DNA of 64,000 nucleotides from Serratia sp. UGAL515B_01. Its GTDB lineage: Bacteria; Pseudomonadota; Gammaproteobacteria; Enterobacterales; Enterobacteriaceae. This document shows, piece by piece, positions 28,091 to 39,267 of the stretch. The notes beneath the pieces are model-generated. The model was not told the DNA's origin, did no database searches, and was given only the letters and a program-made list of their open reading frames with translations. Made by a program: the position numbers and the translations under genes. Positions within the stretch are counted from its first letter, which is position 1. Each line of letters begins with the position of its first letter. Where the stretch lies: NCBI RefSeq assembly GCF_033095805.1, contig NZ_CP109901.1:1116001-1180000 (forward strand), given 5' to 3'.

Positions 28091-28151
28091 TAGGCTGTGT
28101 TCCTCAATTGCCCGTTGTGCCACCTCAGGCTCAATTAAGGGATAGAGCCTA
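28091..28151. repeat. Family-1 miniature element, short copy (61 bp)
   Basis: TAGGCTGTGTTCCTCAATTG on the left and TCAATTAAGGGATAGAGCCTA on the right are inverted ends separated by about 20 bases. It lies between the MxKDx and DUF1471 genes. Confidence 0.8.
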
Positions 28152-28166
28152 ATAAGAGAGGTTATC

Positions 28167-28415
28167 ATGAAAAATATCATGTTATTCTTAGTGCTTACTT
28201 GCGCCACAAATGCAGCTTTTGCCGCAACGCCAGTGACAGCTGCGGCGGCTCAAGGGCTACAAAAAATCGGGGCAGTCTCATCTCAAGCAACAACATTGGA
28301 TGATTTTGAACGCATGATTGTGGCAGATGCTCAACGTCATGGAGCCACTGCTTACCGTATTACTTCGGTTACTGTTAATAACCAGGTTTATGGCACAGCA
28401 GAATTGTACAAATAA
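28167..28415 (+). CDS. Small periplasmic DUF1471 (BhsA/McbA/YhcN-type) protein
   Basis: An 82-residue precursor with signal peptide MKNIMLFLVLTCATNAAFA. The mature part has the DUF1471 pattern: QKIGAVSSQATTLDDFERMIVADAQRHGATAYRITSVTVNNQVYGTAELYK. Relatives are stress-induced small envelope proteins affecting biofilm and outer-membrane permeability. An AGAGAGG site precedes the ATG. A strong hairpin follows the gene. The promoter may lie in or beside the family-1 repeat immediately upstream. Confidence 0.88.
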   Translation: MKNIMLFLVLTCATNAAFAATPVTAAAAQGLQKIGAVSSQATTLDDFERMIVADAQRHGATAYRITSVTVNNQVYGTAELYK

Positions 28416-28451
28416 TCAGAGAGTAGGGCATGTGGGACAAAATACGGTGTG

Positions 28452-28482
28452 AAAAGGGCAGGGGGTGTTCCCCCGCCCTTTG
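28452..28482 (+). terminator. Terminator after the DUF1471 gene
   Basis: Stem AAAAGGGC.GGGGG / CCCCCGCCCTTT, GC-rich, followed by GATTTTG. It would end the 26.1-28.4 kb gene set. Confidence 0.75.
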
Positions 28483-28511
28483 ATTTTGTCATTATCTATA
28501 CTTGTTATATT

Positions 28512-28775
28512 TCACGTTTCTGGGTGTTGACTGTATTCGTTATTTGGCCTGGTGCTAGCCCCTTCAGTTCTGCCTGCTGGCAGGTTTGCCAGAGCAAGGC
28601 CGGAGCCGATGGCATGAATGGCGAGTGAACCACTTTCGATAACGCCGGTAGCTGCCTTGCTAAGAGACCGAAGGCGTTTCAGGTGCATATTGGCACCGAA
28701 GACAGAATCAGCAAAGGATGAAAGGTCAGACTGACGGGCTCCCAGATTAACGTCCCGAGTGCATTCTAAAATCAA
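28512..28775 (-). pseudogene. Probable N-terminal relic of an IS4-type transposase
   Basis: Read on the minus strand, the frame contains HLKRLRSLSKAATGVIESGS followed by LAIHAIGSGLALA, which looks like the N-terminal part of IS4-family transposases. No DDE catalytic region follows: after about 64 codons the similarity stops and the frame ends. The family assignment is from memory of the pattern and is moderate. Confidence 0.4.
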
Positions 28776-29045
28776 ATGTTAAAATTGAAACATGAGGGGA
28801 TGCCTGAGGTTACTGAACGGTAATGATTTAATGCCAATTAAAAGCGGCGCCTCAATTTACGCGGGGTATATACTATCGCCAACCAGACTAATACCCTCAC
28901 TTTTCCAATCAAGGCTCGCTATTACCAAACCAGATCGAAAATAAAAGGCGGGAAGCTAAAGTCTATTGCGACCTTCACCCTCGAGTACAATTAAGTCAGT
29001 TTTCTAGTATGGGGTAATGAGGGTCAGTAGCTTGGATTCTTCAGC

Positions 29046-29507
29046 TTATTGCCCCTGGCCGGTCCAAACTGCACAGTTTTCGTCCAAACACTTGCGGTTG
29101 TAGAGTAAGTGTAAGCCTGGTGAACCATGGCGATAACCGAGCAAGGGAATAATGCTTGGTGTTTTTTGGCTAGTTGCATCTTGCCGCGCACTGCGGCGAT
29201 AGACAGCGGGTGTTTTACCAAACTGCTTTTTAAATGCCCGTGAAAATGAAGGCTGGGAATCAAAGCGGAACTGCAGAGCTATGTCTAGAATGGAACGTTG
29301 GGAAGCACGTAGCGCGTGTGCTGCTTTCGACAGGCGGCGTTCACGAATGTAGCTGCCAAGAGCATAGCCGGTCGTGCTGCGAAACATACGTTGTAGGTGC
29401 CATTTGGAGTAACCTGACTTCGCCGCCACATTATCCAGCAGCAACGGCTGCTCAAGGTGTATCTCGATCCAGTCCAGCAAGTCATGAATGATATTGGTGC
29501 GATCCAT
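29046..29507 (-). CDS. AraC-family regulator of the SoxS/MarA/RamA size class
   Basis: A 153-residue protein. Residues 6-105 are two helix-turn-helix motifs of the AraC C-terminal type (LLLDNVAAKSGYSKWHLQRMFRSTTGYALGSYIRERRLSKAAHALR ... ILDIALQFRFDSQPSFSRAFKKQFGKTPAVYRR), closest in style to SoxS, MarA, RamA and Rob. A 45-residue C-terminal tail is longer than in SoxS. There is no ligand domain, so activity is probably set by expression level. It stands alone, flanked by an IS relic. Confidence 0.85.
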   Translation of the reverse strand: MDRTNIIHDLLDWIEIHLEQPLLLDNVAAKSGYSKWHLQRMFRSTTGYALGSYIRERRLSKAAHALRASQRSILDIALQFRFDSQPSFSRAFKKQFGKTPAVYRRSARQDATSQKTPSIIPLLGYRHGSPGLHLLYNRKCLDENCAVWTGQGQ

Positions 29508-29831
29508 TGTTTGAATTCTCCGGCAGTTGCGTCATTCAGTTTACAATAAATGGAGTGATAATAATCCAAGAATGTTCTTTGATAATAGGCTTGTATGGCA
29601 GGTTACGCAAGCGTTAACTTGGTTAGCTGAGGTCTTAAATAGACAGAGTAAAAACGTAACTTTAGTGCTTTTATGCTGACCGGGGAAGATCAGAGTGTGG
29701 CTGTCGAGTTGGCACCAATTAGGTATTTTACGATTGTTTAAAAAACAACCAAAAATCTCTGCGATCTCTTACTGCCGTTATGGCATAATGCGCGCCAAAT
29801 CACATTCCTAACGAAATTAAGAGCGAGCGCT
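29508..29831. promoter_or_regulatory. Divergent control region between the AraC gene and ybiT
   Basis: No gene seen. A CATAAT -10-like hexamer at 29784-29789 lies about 43 bases before the ybiT start; no confident -35 partner. Confidence 0.35.
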
Positions 29832-31424
29832 GTGTTAAGCACTAACAACATTACTATGCAGTTCGGCAGTAAGCCGCTGTTTGAAAACATCTCAGTCAAG
29901 TTTGGTGGCGGTAACCGCTATGGTTTGATCGGCGCTAACGGCTGCGGTAAATCTACCTTTATGAAAATTCTGGGTGGCGATCTGGTACCGAGTGCCGGTA
30001 ACGTCTTCCTGGATCCTAACGAGCGTTTGGGTAAATTGCGTCAGGATCAGTTTGCCTTTGAACAGTTCAGCGTGCTCGACACGGTGATCATGGGCCATAC
30101 CGAGCTATGGGCGGTGAAGGAAGAGCGCGATCGCATCTATGCTTTGGCAGAGATGAGCGAAGAGGACGGCTATAAAGTGGCCGATCTTGAGGTTGCTTAT
30201 GGCGAGATGGACGGTTATACCGCAGAAGCTCGTGCCGGTGAACTGCTGCTTGGTGTTGGCATCCCGGTAGAACAGCACTATGGCCCGATGAGCGAGATCG
30301 CACCCGGCTTCAAACTGCGTGTTCTGTTGGCACAGGCGCTGTTCTCCGATCCTGAAATTCTGCTGCTCGACGAACCGACTAACAACCTGGACATCGATAC
30401 CATCCGCTGGTTGGAACAGGTACTGAACGAACGTAACAGTACTATGATTATCATTTCGCACGACCGTCACTTCCTCAATATGGTCTGTACTCATATGGCG
30501 GATCTGGACTACGGCGAACTGCGAGTGTATCCGGGTAACTATGACGAGTATATGACGGCTGCAACCCAGGCGCGTGAGCGTCTGATGGCTGATAACGCCA
30601 AGAAGAAAGCTCAGATCAACGAACTCCAGTCCTTCGTCAGCCGTTTTAGCGCCAACGCGTCTAAATCCAAGCAGGCGACTTCACGCGCCCGTCAGATCGA
30701 CAAGATCCAATTGGAAGAGGTGAAAGCCTCTAGCCGTCAGAACCCGTTCATCCGTTTTGAACAGGACAAGAAACTGTTCCGCAACGCTCTTGAAGTTGAA
30801 GCGCTTACCAAAGGTTTCGATAGTGGTCCACTGTTCAGCAAGCTCAACCTGATGGTTGAAGTTGGCGAAAAAATCGCTATTTTGGGTGCCAACGGTATCG
30901 GTAAATCAACGTTACTGAAAACATTGGTGGGTGACCTGGAGCCAGATAACGGCAGCGTCAAATGGTCTGAAAACGCCAAGATCGGCTATTACGCACAAGA
31001 TCACGAATATGAGTTCGATGATACGCTGACCGTTTTCGACTGGATGAGCCAGTGGAAGCAGGAAAAAGACGATGAGCAGGCAGTTCGCAGCGTCTTAGGG
31101 CGTTTGTTATTCAGCCAAGACGATATTAAAAAACGCGTTAAAGTGCTCTCTGGTGGTGAGAAAGGCCGTATGCTGTTCGGTAAACTGATGATGCAGCGTC
31201 CAAATATTCTGATTATGGATGAGCCAACCAACCACATGGATATGGAATCCATCGAGTCGTTGAACATGGCATTGGAAATGTACGAAGGGACGCTGATCTT
31301 TGTTTCTCATGACCGTGAATTTGTCAGTTCATTGGCGACTCGCATTTTGGAGATCACCCCGAACAAAGTGATCGACTTTACTGGCAACTACGAAGACTAC
31401 CTGCGTAGCCAGGGTATTCAATGA
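29832..31424 (+). CDS. ybiT: YbiT, ABC-F family ATPase
   Basis: A 530-residue soluble protein with two ABC ATPase domains and no membrane segments: Walker [10 protein letters not shown] and GANGIGKST, Walker [12 protein letters not shown] and [11 protein letters not shown], and a basic linker (about 245-310) of the ABC-F type. The length equals E. coli YbiT. ABC-F proteins bind the ribosomal E site and relieve stalled translation. The start codon is GTG. It is monocistronic, followed by a hairpin. Confidence 0.95.
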   Translation: MLSTNNITMQFGSKPLFENISVKFGGGNRYGLIGANGCGKSTFMKILGGDLVPSAGNVFLDPNERLGKLRQDQFAFEQFSVLDTVIMGHTELWAVKEERDRIYALAEMSEEDGYKVADLEVAYGEMDGYTAEARAGELLLGVGIPVEQHYGPMSEIAPGFKLRVLLAQALFSDPEILLLDEPTNNLDIDTIRWLEQVLNERNSTMIIISHDRHFLNMVCTHMADLDYGELRVYPGNYDEYMTAATQARERLMADNAKKKAQINELQSFVSRFSANASKSKQATSRARQIDKIQLEEVKASSRQNPFIRFEQDKKLFRNALEVEALTKGFDSGPLFSKLNLMVEVGEKIAILGANGIGKSTLLKTLVGDLEPDNGSVKWSENAKIGYYAQDHEYEFDDTLTVFDWMSQWKQEKDDEQAVRSVLGRLLFSQDDIKKRVKVLSGGEKGRMLFGKLMMQRPNILIMDEPTNHMDMESIESLNMALEMYEGTLIFVSHDREFVSSLATRILEITPNKVIDFTGNYEDYLRSQGIQ

Positions 31425-31430
31425 TCCTCA

Positions 31431-31455
31431 GGCCCTCTCCCATGTGGGGAGGGCC
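31431..31455. terminator. Hairpin between convergent ybiT and moeB
   Basis: GGCCCTC / GAGGGCC with a short loop, shared by the two convergent 3' ends. It lacks a clear T-run, so its strength as a terminator is uncertain. Confidence 0.5.
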
Positions 31456-31461
31456 GGTATC

Positions 31462-32268
31462 TCATCGCGTTAGCGTATCAATGTCCTTCGGGAATGGGCC
31501 TTGGTGAGAGAGGGCAGGTTTGCTACACACTTCACAGTGTGCATCTTTCGGCAGTTTCATTTCGCGAAACTGCATGCTCATGGCATCAAACATCAGCAGT
31601 TTACCCACCAGCGGTTGGCCATAATCGGTCAGTAATTTAATGGCTTCGATTGCCTGCAGACTGCCAATAGTACCGACCAACGGTGCCATTACGCCAGCTT
31701 CGACACAGGTAAGCGTATTCTCACCGAACAGCCTGCTCAAACATCGATAACAGGGTTCCTCTGGCTGATAGGTAAACACACTTAATTGGCCTTCCATGCG
31801 AATAGCGGCCCCTGAAACCAGTGGTTTAGGTTGTGCATGGCAGAGGCGGTTTAGCCTCTCGCGTGTAATAACATTATCGGTGCAGTCCAATATGACGTCA
31901 CAGGTTGCAATCTGTGCTGCCAGTTGCTCATCATCCAATTGACCATCAACGGTATCGATTTGGATATGCGGATTGATCGCGTTAAGCTCAATGCGTGATG
32001 ATTCCACTTTCGACATACCAAGACGTGCATCCCGGTGTAGGATCTGCCGTTGCAGATTGGAGAGTGAAACCGTGTCGAAATCAACCAATGTCAGATGGCC
32101 GACGCCAGCCGTCGCCAAGTAAGGGGCTGCAGCGCAACCTAAGCCACCAAGCCCGACAATCAGCACGTGCGACGCTTTGAGCTTTTCCTGACCCTCAAAA
32201 TCAAAGCCGCGCAACACGATCTGGCGGTTATAACGCAGCATCTCCGCATCGGTTAATTCCGGCAGCAT
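31462..32268 (-). CDS. moeB: MoeB, molybdopterin synthase adenylyltransferase
   Basis: About 268 residues: LPELTDAEMLRYNRQIVLRGFDFEGQEKL at the N-terminus, ATP-binding GLGGLGCAAAPYLA, adenylation Arg region NLQRQILH, and zinc pairs in CYRCL and CEVC. It adenylates the C-terminus of MoaD so that it can be thiolated during molybdenum cofactor synthesis. The start is at MLPEL, with AGGAG overlapping the end of moeA; only 2 bases separate them. The protein has a slightly longer C-terminus than E. coli MoeB (249). Confidence 0.93.
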   Translation of the reverse strand: MLPELTDAEMLRYNRQIVLRGFDFEGQEKLKASHVLIVGLGGLGCAAAPYLATAGVGHLTLVDFDTVSLSNLQRQILHRDARLGMSKVESSRIELNAINPHIQIDTVDGQLDDEQLAAQIATCDVILDCTDNVITRERLNRLCHAQPKPLVSGAAIRMEGQLSVFTYQPEEPCYRCLSRLFGENTLTCVEAGVMAPLVGTIGSLQAIEAIKLLTDYGQPLVGKLLMFDAMSMQFREMKLPKDAHCEVCSKPALSHQGPFPKDIDTLTR

Positions 32269-32270
32269 AT

Positions 32271-33509
32271 TCAGCTCCTCAGCAGCGAATTGAAAGGTTC
32301 GATCTCTACCATCTCCCCCGTAGTCACCGAGGCACGTTCCCGTTCCAGCACAATAAAACAATTGCCCTGGCTATAAGAACTGAACACGTGTGAACCTTGA
32401 TGACCGGTAGTACTCACCACCAGCTCGCCTTCAGCGTTTCGGCTGAAGATGCCGCGTTGGAAATCGAGGCGGCCTGGTGATTTTTTCAATGGTGTCAGTG
32501 CACGAGCTTTAAGACGTGCTGGCAGATGCCACTCTGAATGCCCTGCGAGCTTGGCGAGCAGTGGCTGCACCAATTGGTAAAAAGTCAGTGCTGCAGAAAC
32601 TGGGTTACCGGGCAGACCACAGAACCAGGCATGTTGAAGTTTACCGAAAGCAAAGGGTTTACCGGGTTTGATTGCCAGCTTCCAGAAGCTAACGTTACCA
32701 AGTTCATCGAGCATCTGCTTGGTATAGTCTGCTTCGCCTACAGAGACGCCGCCGCTGCTGATAACCACGTCAGCTTCGCTGTCCGCTTTGAGAAAGGCAG
32801 CGCGCAAGGCGGCTTGATCGTCGGGGATAATGCCCAGATCGATGATGTTACAACCCAATTGTTCCAACATCAGTCGCACCGCAAAGCGGTTGGTGTCGTA
32901 AATCTGCCCATCTTGCAATGGTTTCCCGATCGGTTGAAGTTCATCTCCGGTAGAAAACAGCGCAACTTTCAGTTTACGTATCACTTGAACATCAGCAACG
33001 CCCAGTGATGCCAGCAAAGGGAGCTGTGCTGCACCGAGTTTTACGCCGGCTGTGAGCACGTTGCTTCCTTTGAGAATGTCTTCACCGGGTAAACGGATAT
33101 TTTGCCCAGAGTGCACGGGGCTATTAAACCGCACACCGGCTTCGCCTACTTCTGCCTGTTCTTGCATAATCACCGCGTCGGCACCAAACGGAATGGGGGC
33201 ACCGGTCATAATGCGTATGCAGCTATGGGGTGGCCAAATATCGGTAAATGGGGCTCCGGCAAAGGCTTTCCCCGCCACGGGCATGGGCACATTGGCATTC
33301 AATTCGGCAATGCGAACCGCATAGCCATCCATTGCTGAGTTAGCAAAGGGAGGTACATTGATGGGGGAAATGACAGGTTCGGCGGTAATACGTCCGGCAG
33401 CAAGGGACAGCGCTATGGATTCGCTCTGCTGCAAGGGCGATATCTGCGAAATCATTTTCTCTAGTGCCTGCTCAAGGGAGATAAGGTCAGAAGTATGGCA
33501 ATGGTCCAT
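32271..33509 (-). CDS. moeA: MoeA, molybdopterin molybdenumtransferase
   Basis: A 412-residue protein: [82 protein letters not shown] and [14 protein letters not shown] are all MoeA signatures. It inserts molybdate into adenylated molybdopterin. It is the first gene of moeAB. The cofactor made here would serve the Mo-oxidoreductase at 26.8 kb. Confidence 0.95.
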   Translation of the reverse strand: MDHCHTSDLISLEQALEKMISQISPLQQSESIALSLAAGRITAEPVISPINVPPFANSAMDGYAVRIAELNANVPMPVAGKAFAGAPFTDIWPPHSCIRIMTGAPIPFGADAVIMQEQAEVGEAGVRFNSPVHSGQNIRLPGEDILKGSNVLTAGVKLGAAQLPLLASLGVADVQVIRKLKVALFSTGDELQPIGKPLQDGQIYDTNRFAVRLMLEQLGCNIIDLGIIPDDQAALRAAFLKADSEADVVISSGGVSVGEADYTKQMLDELGNVSFWKLAIKPGKPFAFGKLQHAWFCGLPGNPVSAALTFYQLVQPLLAKLAGHSEWHLPARLKARALTPLKKSPGRLDFQRGIFSRNAEGELVVSTTGHQGSHVFSSYSQGNCFIVLERERASVTTGEMVEIEPFNSLLRS

Positions 33510-33930
33510 AGGGAAAACTCCGTAATCAGCGTGCGCGAATTGTTCGGCAAAGTGCGGCTATTATGGCAGATAACGCCAGAGGGGAGAATGTGCAATGCTT
33601 TTTTACCCTTTAGGCTGGCTAGTGCTCTGTGAGCGTGCTTCGAACCTTTGACCTCATGCCTTACATGATATTGAAGTCACTGCCAGTGGTGTTTGCATGG
33701 CATTAAGATATAACTTAAGCCTTTACAAGGCATAAAATATTCTAAGTAGGTTATGCTTAATGCCAGTAAGTCGGTTAGTTTATGCTTTACATCAACTGCT
33801 GGGCTAAATATAGTCGAAATCATTTTGGCAATCAGCCATCGCTATGCAGGGATGCACCGTGCCCCTTTATTGGTCACTCCGGTATTCCCTTCCATCGGTA
33901 TCTATCGCTAAATGTTTAACTGGAGCTGTT
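33510..33930. promoter_or_regulatory. Divergent moeA / gsiA control region
   Basis: 421 bases without a credible gene. AT-rich inverted pieces (GGCATTAAG near 33698 and CTTAATGCC near 33757) could be regulator sites. In E. coli iaaA lies here before gsiA; it is absent. Confidence 0.35.
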
Positions 33931-35808
33931 ATGACCGATACCGTCATGTTGTCACAGGCACGGAGCGAATTGTTGTTACCGCCACAGCGTGTATTGGCGG
34001 TGAGAAACTTGAGTGTACAATTCCGTCAGGAAGGAGACATTGTTGAAGCGGTTCGTCAGTTGACCTTTGAGGTTGATCGTGGTGAAACTTTGGCGATTGT
34101 TGGGGAGTCTGGCTCAGGAAAATCGGTGACCTCTCTGGCCCTGATGCGTTTGGTGGAGCAAGGTGGCGGTGAACTAACCAACGGCACAATGCTTTTTCGC
34201 CGTCGCAATGGTCAGATCCTTGATCTGGCTAAGGCCAAACAGAATACTCTGCGTACTTTACGTGGTGCCGATATGGCGATGATCTTTCAGGAACCGATGA
34301 CTTCGCTGAACCCGGTTTTTCCCGTGGGTGAGCAAATCGCCGAATCGTTACGGTTGCACCAGGGGATGGATCATCGGCACGCCAAACGCGAAGCGTTGAA
34401 TATGCTTGATCTGGTTCGAATTCCTGAAGCAAAGGAGGTGCTGCAACGTTATCCACACCAGCTTTCTGGGGGGATGCGCCAGAGGGTAATGATCGCTATG
34501 GCACTGTCATGCAAGCCAGCGCTATTGATTGCTGATGAGCCTACAACAGCGCTTGATGTGACTATTCAGGCACAAATCTTGCAGTTGATCCGCGTATTAC
34601 AGCAAGAAATGCAGATGGCGGTGATTTTCATTACCCACGATATGGGGGTTGTCTCAGAGATTGCCGATCGGGTGCTGGTTATGCACCAAGGTAAAAAGGT
34701 CGAGCAGGGGAGCGTACGCTCGCTATTCGCTGCACCACAGCAGGCTTATACGAAGGCTCTATTGGCTGCGGTACCGCAGTTGGGGGCAATGGCTGAAAAA
34801 GACTTCCCTGCTAAATTCCCTTTGTCTGGGGGCAATGATCAGGAATATCCACAAGATACAATCCCTGCCAGAGCTGCCCCAATTTTGCAGGTAGAAGGTC
34901 TGGTGACTCGTTTTGACCTGCGAAGCGGTATCTTTAATCGTGTCACACGCCGCGTTCATGCGGTAGAAAATGTCAGCTTTGAACTCTATCCTGGTGAAAC
35001 GCTTGGTTTGGTAGGGGAGTCAGGCTGCGGTAAATCCACCACAGGCCGATCATTATTAAAGCTGGTAGATAGCCAACGCGGTACTATCACTTTCGATGGT
35101 GAGCAAATCAATACGTTAGAAGGTTCAGCCTTACAGCGTATACGGCGTGATATTCAATTCATCTTTCAAGACCCCTATGCTTCTCTTGACCCTCGTCTGA
35201 CCGTTGGCTTTTCCATTATGGAGCCGCTGCTGGTGCACAATATTGCCCGGGGTGAGCAAGCTGAAAAACGAGTCGCTTGGCTCTTGGAACGAGTCGGGTT
35301 GAAGCCGGAACATGCGCGGCGTTATCCGCACGAATTTTCAGGTGGTCAGCGCCAGCGTATCTGTATTGCCCGTGCGCTGGCACTCAATCCCAAAGTGGTG
35401 ATTGCTGATGAAGCCGTTTCGGCACTGGATGTCTCTATACAGGCGCAAATAGTTAACCTGCTGCTTGATTTACAGCGTGAGTTGGGTATCGCCTTTCTAT
35501 TTATTTCTCATGACATGGCAGTGGTAGAGCGAATCAGCCACCGTGTGGCAGTGATGTATCTTGGTCAGATCGTTGAGATTGGTCCACGCCGTGCGGTGTT
35601 CGAAAGACCACAGCATCCCTATACCCGTAAGCTGATGGCGGCAGTACCTGTGGTCAATCCTATCCATGTTTACAAGCGTCAGCCACTGCTGGCTGATGAA
35701 ATTCCCAGCCCGATACGCATGCTGGGTGACGAACCTTTTATCGCACCTTTAGTACAGGTTGGACCGGGACATTTTGTGGCCTACCACTCGATCGCCGGTG
35801 CCTTTTAG
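33931..35808 (+). CDS. gsiA: GsiA, glutathione ABC transporter ATPase (fused double NBD)
   Basis: A 625-residue protein with two oligopeptide-type ABC domains. NBD1 (about 20-280): [32 protein letters not shown]2 (about 325-590): [32 protein letters not shown], where Ala replaces the usual Pro of DEP. The length and order match E. coli GsiA. The start at MTDTVML has a GGAG site; an ATG 29 codons upstream lacks one. It powers glutathione import with GsiBCD. Confidence 0.93.
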   Translation: MTDTVMLSQARSELLLPPQRVLAVRNLSVQFRQEGDIVEAVRQLTFEVDRGETLAIVGESGSGKSVTSLALMRLVEQGGGELTNGTMLFRRRNGQILDLAKAKQNTLRTLRGADMAMIFQEPMTSLNPVFPVGEQIAESLRLHQGMDHRHAKREALNMLDLVRIPEAKEVLQRYPHQLSGGMRQRVMIAMALSCKPALLIADEPTTALDVTIQAQILQLIRVLQQEMQMAVIFITHDMGVVSEIADRVLVMHQGKKVEQGSVRSLFAAPQQAYTKALLAAVPQLGAMAEKDFPAKFPLSGGNDQEYPQDTIPARAAPILQVEGLVTRFDLRSGIFNRVTRRVHAVENVSFELYPGETLGLVGESGCGKSTTGRSLLKLVDSQRGTITFDGEQINTLEGSALQRIRRDIQFIFQDPYASLDPRLTVGFSIMEPLLVHNIARGEQAEKRVAWLLERVGLKPEHARRYPHEFSGGQRQRICIARALALNPKVVIADEAVSALDVSIQAQIVNLLLDLQRELGIAFLFISHDMAVVERISHRVAVMYLGQIVEIGPRRAVFERPQHPYTRKLMAAVPVVNPIHVYKRQPLLADEIPSPIRMLGDEPFIAPLVQVGPGHFVAYHSIAGAF

Positions 35809-35833
35809 CCTTGTCTCAGGAGAGAAAAACAAT

Positions 35834-37369
35834 ATGACCAAGCACACATTAAAGCGTAATGTTTTGGCTGCTGTTTTGTTGATAGCTACCGCTGGCCCCA
35901 CTTGGGCAGCCAAAGATGCGGTGATCGCCGTTGCCTCCAATTTCACCACGTTAGACCCTTATGATGCTAACGACACTCTATCGCAGGCAGTGGCAAAATC
36001 CTTCTATCAAGGATTGTTTGGTTTTGATAAAGATATGAAGCTGATTAACGTGTTGGCGGATGGGTACAAAGTGAGTCAGGATGGGCTGACTTATACTATC
36101 GAACTTCATCCGGGAGTGAGGTTCCACGACGGTACTGCGTTCGATGCCAAAGCGGTGAAAGTTAATCTTGATCGTGCCAGTAATCCGGACAATCACCTCA
36201 AGCGGTATAATCTGTTCAGAATGATCGATAAAACTGAAGTTGTTGATCCGAGAACGGTAAAAGTTGTATTAAAAGCGCCGTTTTCAGCATTTATCAACAA
36301 TCTTGCGCACCCTGCTGCGGTGATGATATCCCCGGCAGCACTTAAACAATATGGTAAAGAGATCGGTTTTCATCCGGTGGGCACTGGCCCTTATCAGTTT
36401 GAAATCTGGAAGCAGACTGACTTTGTTAAGGTGAAGAAGTTTGACGGTTACTGGAAAGCGGGCTTACCGAAGTTGGATAGCATTACTTGGCGCCCAGTGG
36501 TGGATAACAACACGCGTGCTGCAATGCTACAAACGGGCGAGGCGACTTTTGCTTTTCCGATCCCCTATGAGCAGGCCAGCGTATTAGGAAAAAATAGCAA
36601 GCTGGACCTCGTGGCTGCACCGTCGATCCTGCAGCGATATATCAGTATAAACGTAACGCAGAAACCGTTTGATGACCCAAAAGTACGGCAGGCGCTGAAC
36701 TATGCGATTAACAAAGATGCACTGATCAAGGTGGCATTCTCTGGTTTCGCTGTGCCGGCGGAGGGCCCGGTACCTCCGGCAATTGACTTTGCTACTCGTT
36801 ATCACCCATGGCCATACGATCCTGCCAAGGCCCGTGAATTACTCAAAGAAGCGGGTTACCCGAACGGCTTTACGACTACGTTGTGGTCTTCCCATAACCA
36901 CAGCACTGCGCAGAAAGTTCTGCAGTTCGCCCAGCAGCAGCTGGCGCAGGTTGGAGTAAAAGTGACGGTGACGGCTATGGATGCTGGTCAGCGTGCGGCG
37001 CAGGTAGAAAGTGTAGGAGTGAAAGATACCGGTGTACGTTTGTTTTACACCGGTTGGTCGGCTTCGACCGGTGAAGCCGATTGGGCACTTTCACCGTTAT
37101 TCTCTACCCAGGCAGCACCGCCAAAACAGTTCAACACGGCATTTTACAGCAACTCACAGGTGGATAAGGATTTAACGGATGCACTGGCAACCACCGACCG
37201 TGAGAAAAAACAGGCATTATATAAAGATGCTCAGGATCGCATTTGGGCGGATGCTCCTTGGATTTTCTTGGCGACTGAACGTCTACTCTCTGCCAGTAAT
37301 AAACAACTAAGCGGTTTTTACGTGATGCCAGATACCTCGTTTAATTTTGATAACGCGGATCTGCACTAA
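35834..37369 (+). CDS. gsiB: GsiB, periplasmic glutathione-binding protein
   Basis: A 511-residue solute-binding protein of the peptide/nickel family with signal peptide [25 protein letters not shown]. Family features include LAPYDAND-like [39 protein letters not shown] and KAREELLKEAG-like [24 protein letters not shown]. It lies 25 bases after gsiA with a GGAG site. It delivers glutathione to GsiCD. Confidence 0.93.
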   Translation: MTKHTLKRNVLAAVLLIATAGPTWAAKDAVIAVASNFTTLDPYDANDTLSQAVAKSFYQGLFGFDKDMKLINVLADGYKVSQDGLTYTIELHPGVRFHDGTAFDAKAVKVNLDRASNPDNHLKRYNLFRMIDKTEVVDPRTVKVVLKAPFSAFINNLAHPAAVMISPAALKQYGKEIGFHPVGTGPYQFEIWKQTDFVKVKKFDGYWKAGLPKLDSITWRPVVDNNTRAAMLQTGEATFAFPIPYEQASVLGKNSKLDLVAAPSILQRYISINVTQKPFDDPKVRQALNYAINKDALIKVAFSGFAVPAEGPVPPAIDFATRYHPWPYDPAKARELLKEAGYPNGFTTTLWSSHNHSTAQKVLQFAQQQLAQVGVKVTVTAMDAGQRAAQVESVGVKDTGVRLFYTGWSASTGEADWALSPLFSTQAAPPKQFNTAFYSNSQVDKDLTDALATTDREKKQALYKDAQDRIWADAPWIFLATERLLSASNKQLSGFYVMPDTSFNFDNADLH

Positions 37370-37378
37370 GATACAGAT

Positions 37379-37410
37379 CGCCATCCCCCTCAGTTAGGAA
37401 GAGGATGGCG
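37379..37410 (+). repeat. Intercistronic palindrome between gsiB and gsiC
   Basis: CGCCATCC / GGATGGCG stem with an inner CTC/GAG extension. It lies just after the binding-protein gene and may stabilise or partially end the abundant gsiAB message. Confidence 0.6.
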
Positions 37411-37428
37411 TGAGGGGATTTATGCGCA

Positions 37429-38349
37429 ATGCTTAATTATTTCCTGAAACGCCTGCTGGGCTTGATCCCGACGTTGCTCATTGTGGCTGTGCTGGTATTT
37501 TTGTTCGTGCACATGTTGCCCGGCGATCCCGCTCGCTTAGTGGCTGGGCCGGAAGCGGATGATGCAGTTATCGAACTGGTTCGTCAGGATTTAGGGCTGG
37601 ATAAACCGCTACCGCAGCAGTTTGTGCATTTTTTTATCAATATACTGCGTGGAGATTTCGGGATCTCAATAGTGTCGAAACGTCCAGTGAGCGAAGAGAT
37701 TGCCACACGCTTTATGCCAACCTTTTGGCTGACCATCACCAGTATGGTGTGGGCGGTGATAATCGGGATGGCGATTGGTATGATATCTGCTGTGTGGCGT
37801 AATCGCTGGCCAGACCGTTTAGGCATGACGTTAGCCGTATCAGGTATCTCCTTTCCGGCTTTTGCGCTGGGAATGCTGCTGATGCAGGTTTTCTCGGTCA
37901 ATCTTGGCTGGTTACCGACGGTAGGGGCTGACTCTTGGCAGCATTACATTTTGCCTTCCCTGACACTGGGGGCTGCGGTGGCAGCAGTCATGGCCCGATT
38001 TACCCGAGCCTCGTTTGTAGAGGTGATGCAGGAAGATTACATACGTACCGCACGAGCTAAAGGTGTGCGCGAGTCAGTGGTGGTCGTCAAACATGGGTTA
38101 CGTAATGCGATGATCCCGGTGCTCACTATGATGGGGCTGCAATTCGGCTTTTTGCTCGGTGGCTCGATTGTAGTTGAAAAGGTATTCAACTGGCCAGGAC
38201 TGGGGCGCTTGCTAGTGGATTCGGTTGAAATGCGCGATTACCCGGTGATTCAGGCGGAAGTCCTGCTGTTCTCGTTGGAGTTTATTCTTATTAATCTGTT
38301 GGTCGATATGCTGTATGCAGCCATCAACCCTTCGATTCGCTATCAATAG
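37429..38349 (+). CDS. gsiC: GsiC, glutathione ABC transporter permease
   Basis: A 306-residue DppB-type permease with about six TM helices. Motifs: [37 protein letters not shown] at the N-terminus and the EAA-like [28 protein letters not shown] loop that docks on GsiA. It pairs with GsiD. Confidence 0.93.
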   Translation: MLNYFLKRLLGLIPTLLIVAVLVFLFVHMLPGDPARLVAGPEADDAVIELVRQDLGLDKPLPQQFVHFFINILRGDFGISIVSKRPVSEEIATRFMPTFWLTITSMVWAVIIGMAIGMISAVWRNRWPDRLGMTLAVSGISFPAFALGMLLMQVFSVNLGWLPTVGADSWQHYILPSLTLGAAVAAVMARFTRASFVEVMQEDYIRTARAKGVRESVVVVKHGLRNAMIPVLTMMGLQFGFLLGGSIVVEKVFNWPGLGRLLVDSVEMRDYPVIQAEVLLFSLEFILINLLVDMLYAAINPSIRYQ

Positions 38350-38358
38350 GCAGGCCGC

Positions 38359-39267
38359 ATGATAAAGTACTGGCGGCGTAATGCTGCATTCAAAGCAATA
38401 CCGTTTATTGACCCCAATAAGGTTCGTACTCCTTGGCACGAATTCTGGCGGCGCTTTCGTCGCCAACGTGTTGCTATGATCGCCGGTTTGTTTGTGTTAC
38501 TGATGGTAGCCGCAGCGTTATTGGCTCCTTATATTGTTCCTTATGATGCGGAAAACTTCTTTGACTATGACCGGTTGAACGAGGGTCCTTCACTGGTACA
38601 TTGGCTCGGTGTCGATTCGCTTGGGCGTGATATTTTCAGCCGTATACTGATGGGAGCACGTATATCGCTGGCCGCAGGGGTCTTATCAGTATTGGTCGGC
38701 GGTGCTATCGGTACGTTTTTCGGGTTGCTGGCCGGATATTACGAAGGCTGGTGGGATCGTGCCGTGATGCGTATTAGTGACGTGTTGTTTGCCTTTCCGG
38801 GTATTTTACTGGCGATGGGGGTGGTGGCGATCATGGGCAGCGGGATGTCCAATGTGATCGTCGCAGTCGCAATCTTCAGTATTCCGGCGTTTGCACGTTT
38901 GGTCCGTGGTAATACTTTGATGTTGAAACATCTGACGTATATTGAATCTGCGCGTAGCATCGGTGCTTCAAACTTGACCATTATTCTGCGGCATATTTTG
39001 CCGGGAACGCTCTCTTCAATTGTGGTCTATTTCACCATGCGCATCGGGACTTCGATTATCACTGCCGCCAGCCTGTCATTTCTTGGTTTAGGGGCACAAC
39101 CCCCAACGCCGGAATGGGGCGCCATGTTGAACGAGGCGCGTGCAGACATGGTGATTGCTCCCCATGTGGCGTTCTTTCCCAGCCTGGCGATTTTCCTTAC
39201 CGTGCTGGCTTTCAATCTGCTGGGGGATGGACTGCGTGATGCGCTTGATCCCAAACTGAAAGGGTAA
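38359..39267 (+). CDS. gsiD: GsiD, glutathione ABC transporter permease
   Basis: A 302-residue DppC-type permease: N-terminal [55 protein letters not shown], and the cytoplasmic docking loop [22 protein letters not shown]. It forms the membrane channel with GsiC and is the last gene of gsiABCD. It lies 9 bases after gsiC. Confidence 0.94.
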   Translation: MIKYWRRNAAFKAIPFIDPNKVRTPWHEFWRRFRRQRVAMIAGLFVLLMVAAALLAPYIVPYDAENFFDYDRLNEGPSLVHWLGVDSLGRDIFSRILMGARISLAAGVLSVLVGGAIGTFFGLLAGYYEGWWDRAVMRISDVLFAFPGILLAMGVVAIMGSGMSNVIVAVAIFSIPAFARLVRGNTLMLKHLTYIESARSIGASNLTIILRHILPGTLSSIVVYFTMRIGTSIITAASLSFLGLGAQPPTPEWGAMLNEARADMVIAPHVAFFPSLAIFLTVLAFNLLGDGLRDALDPKLKG

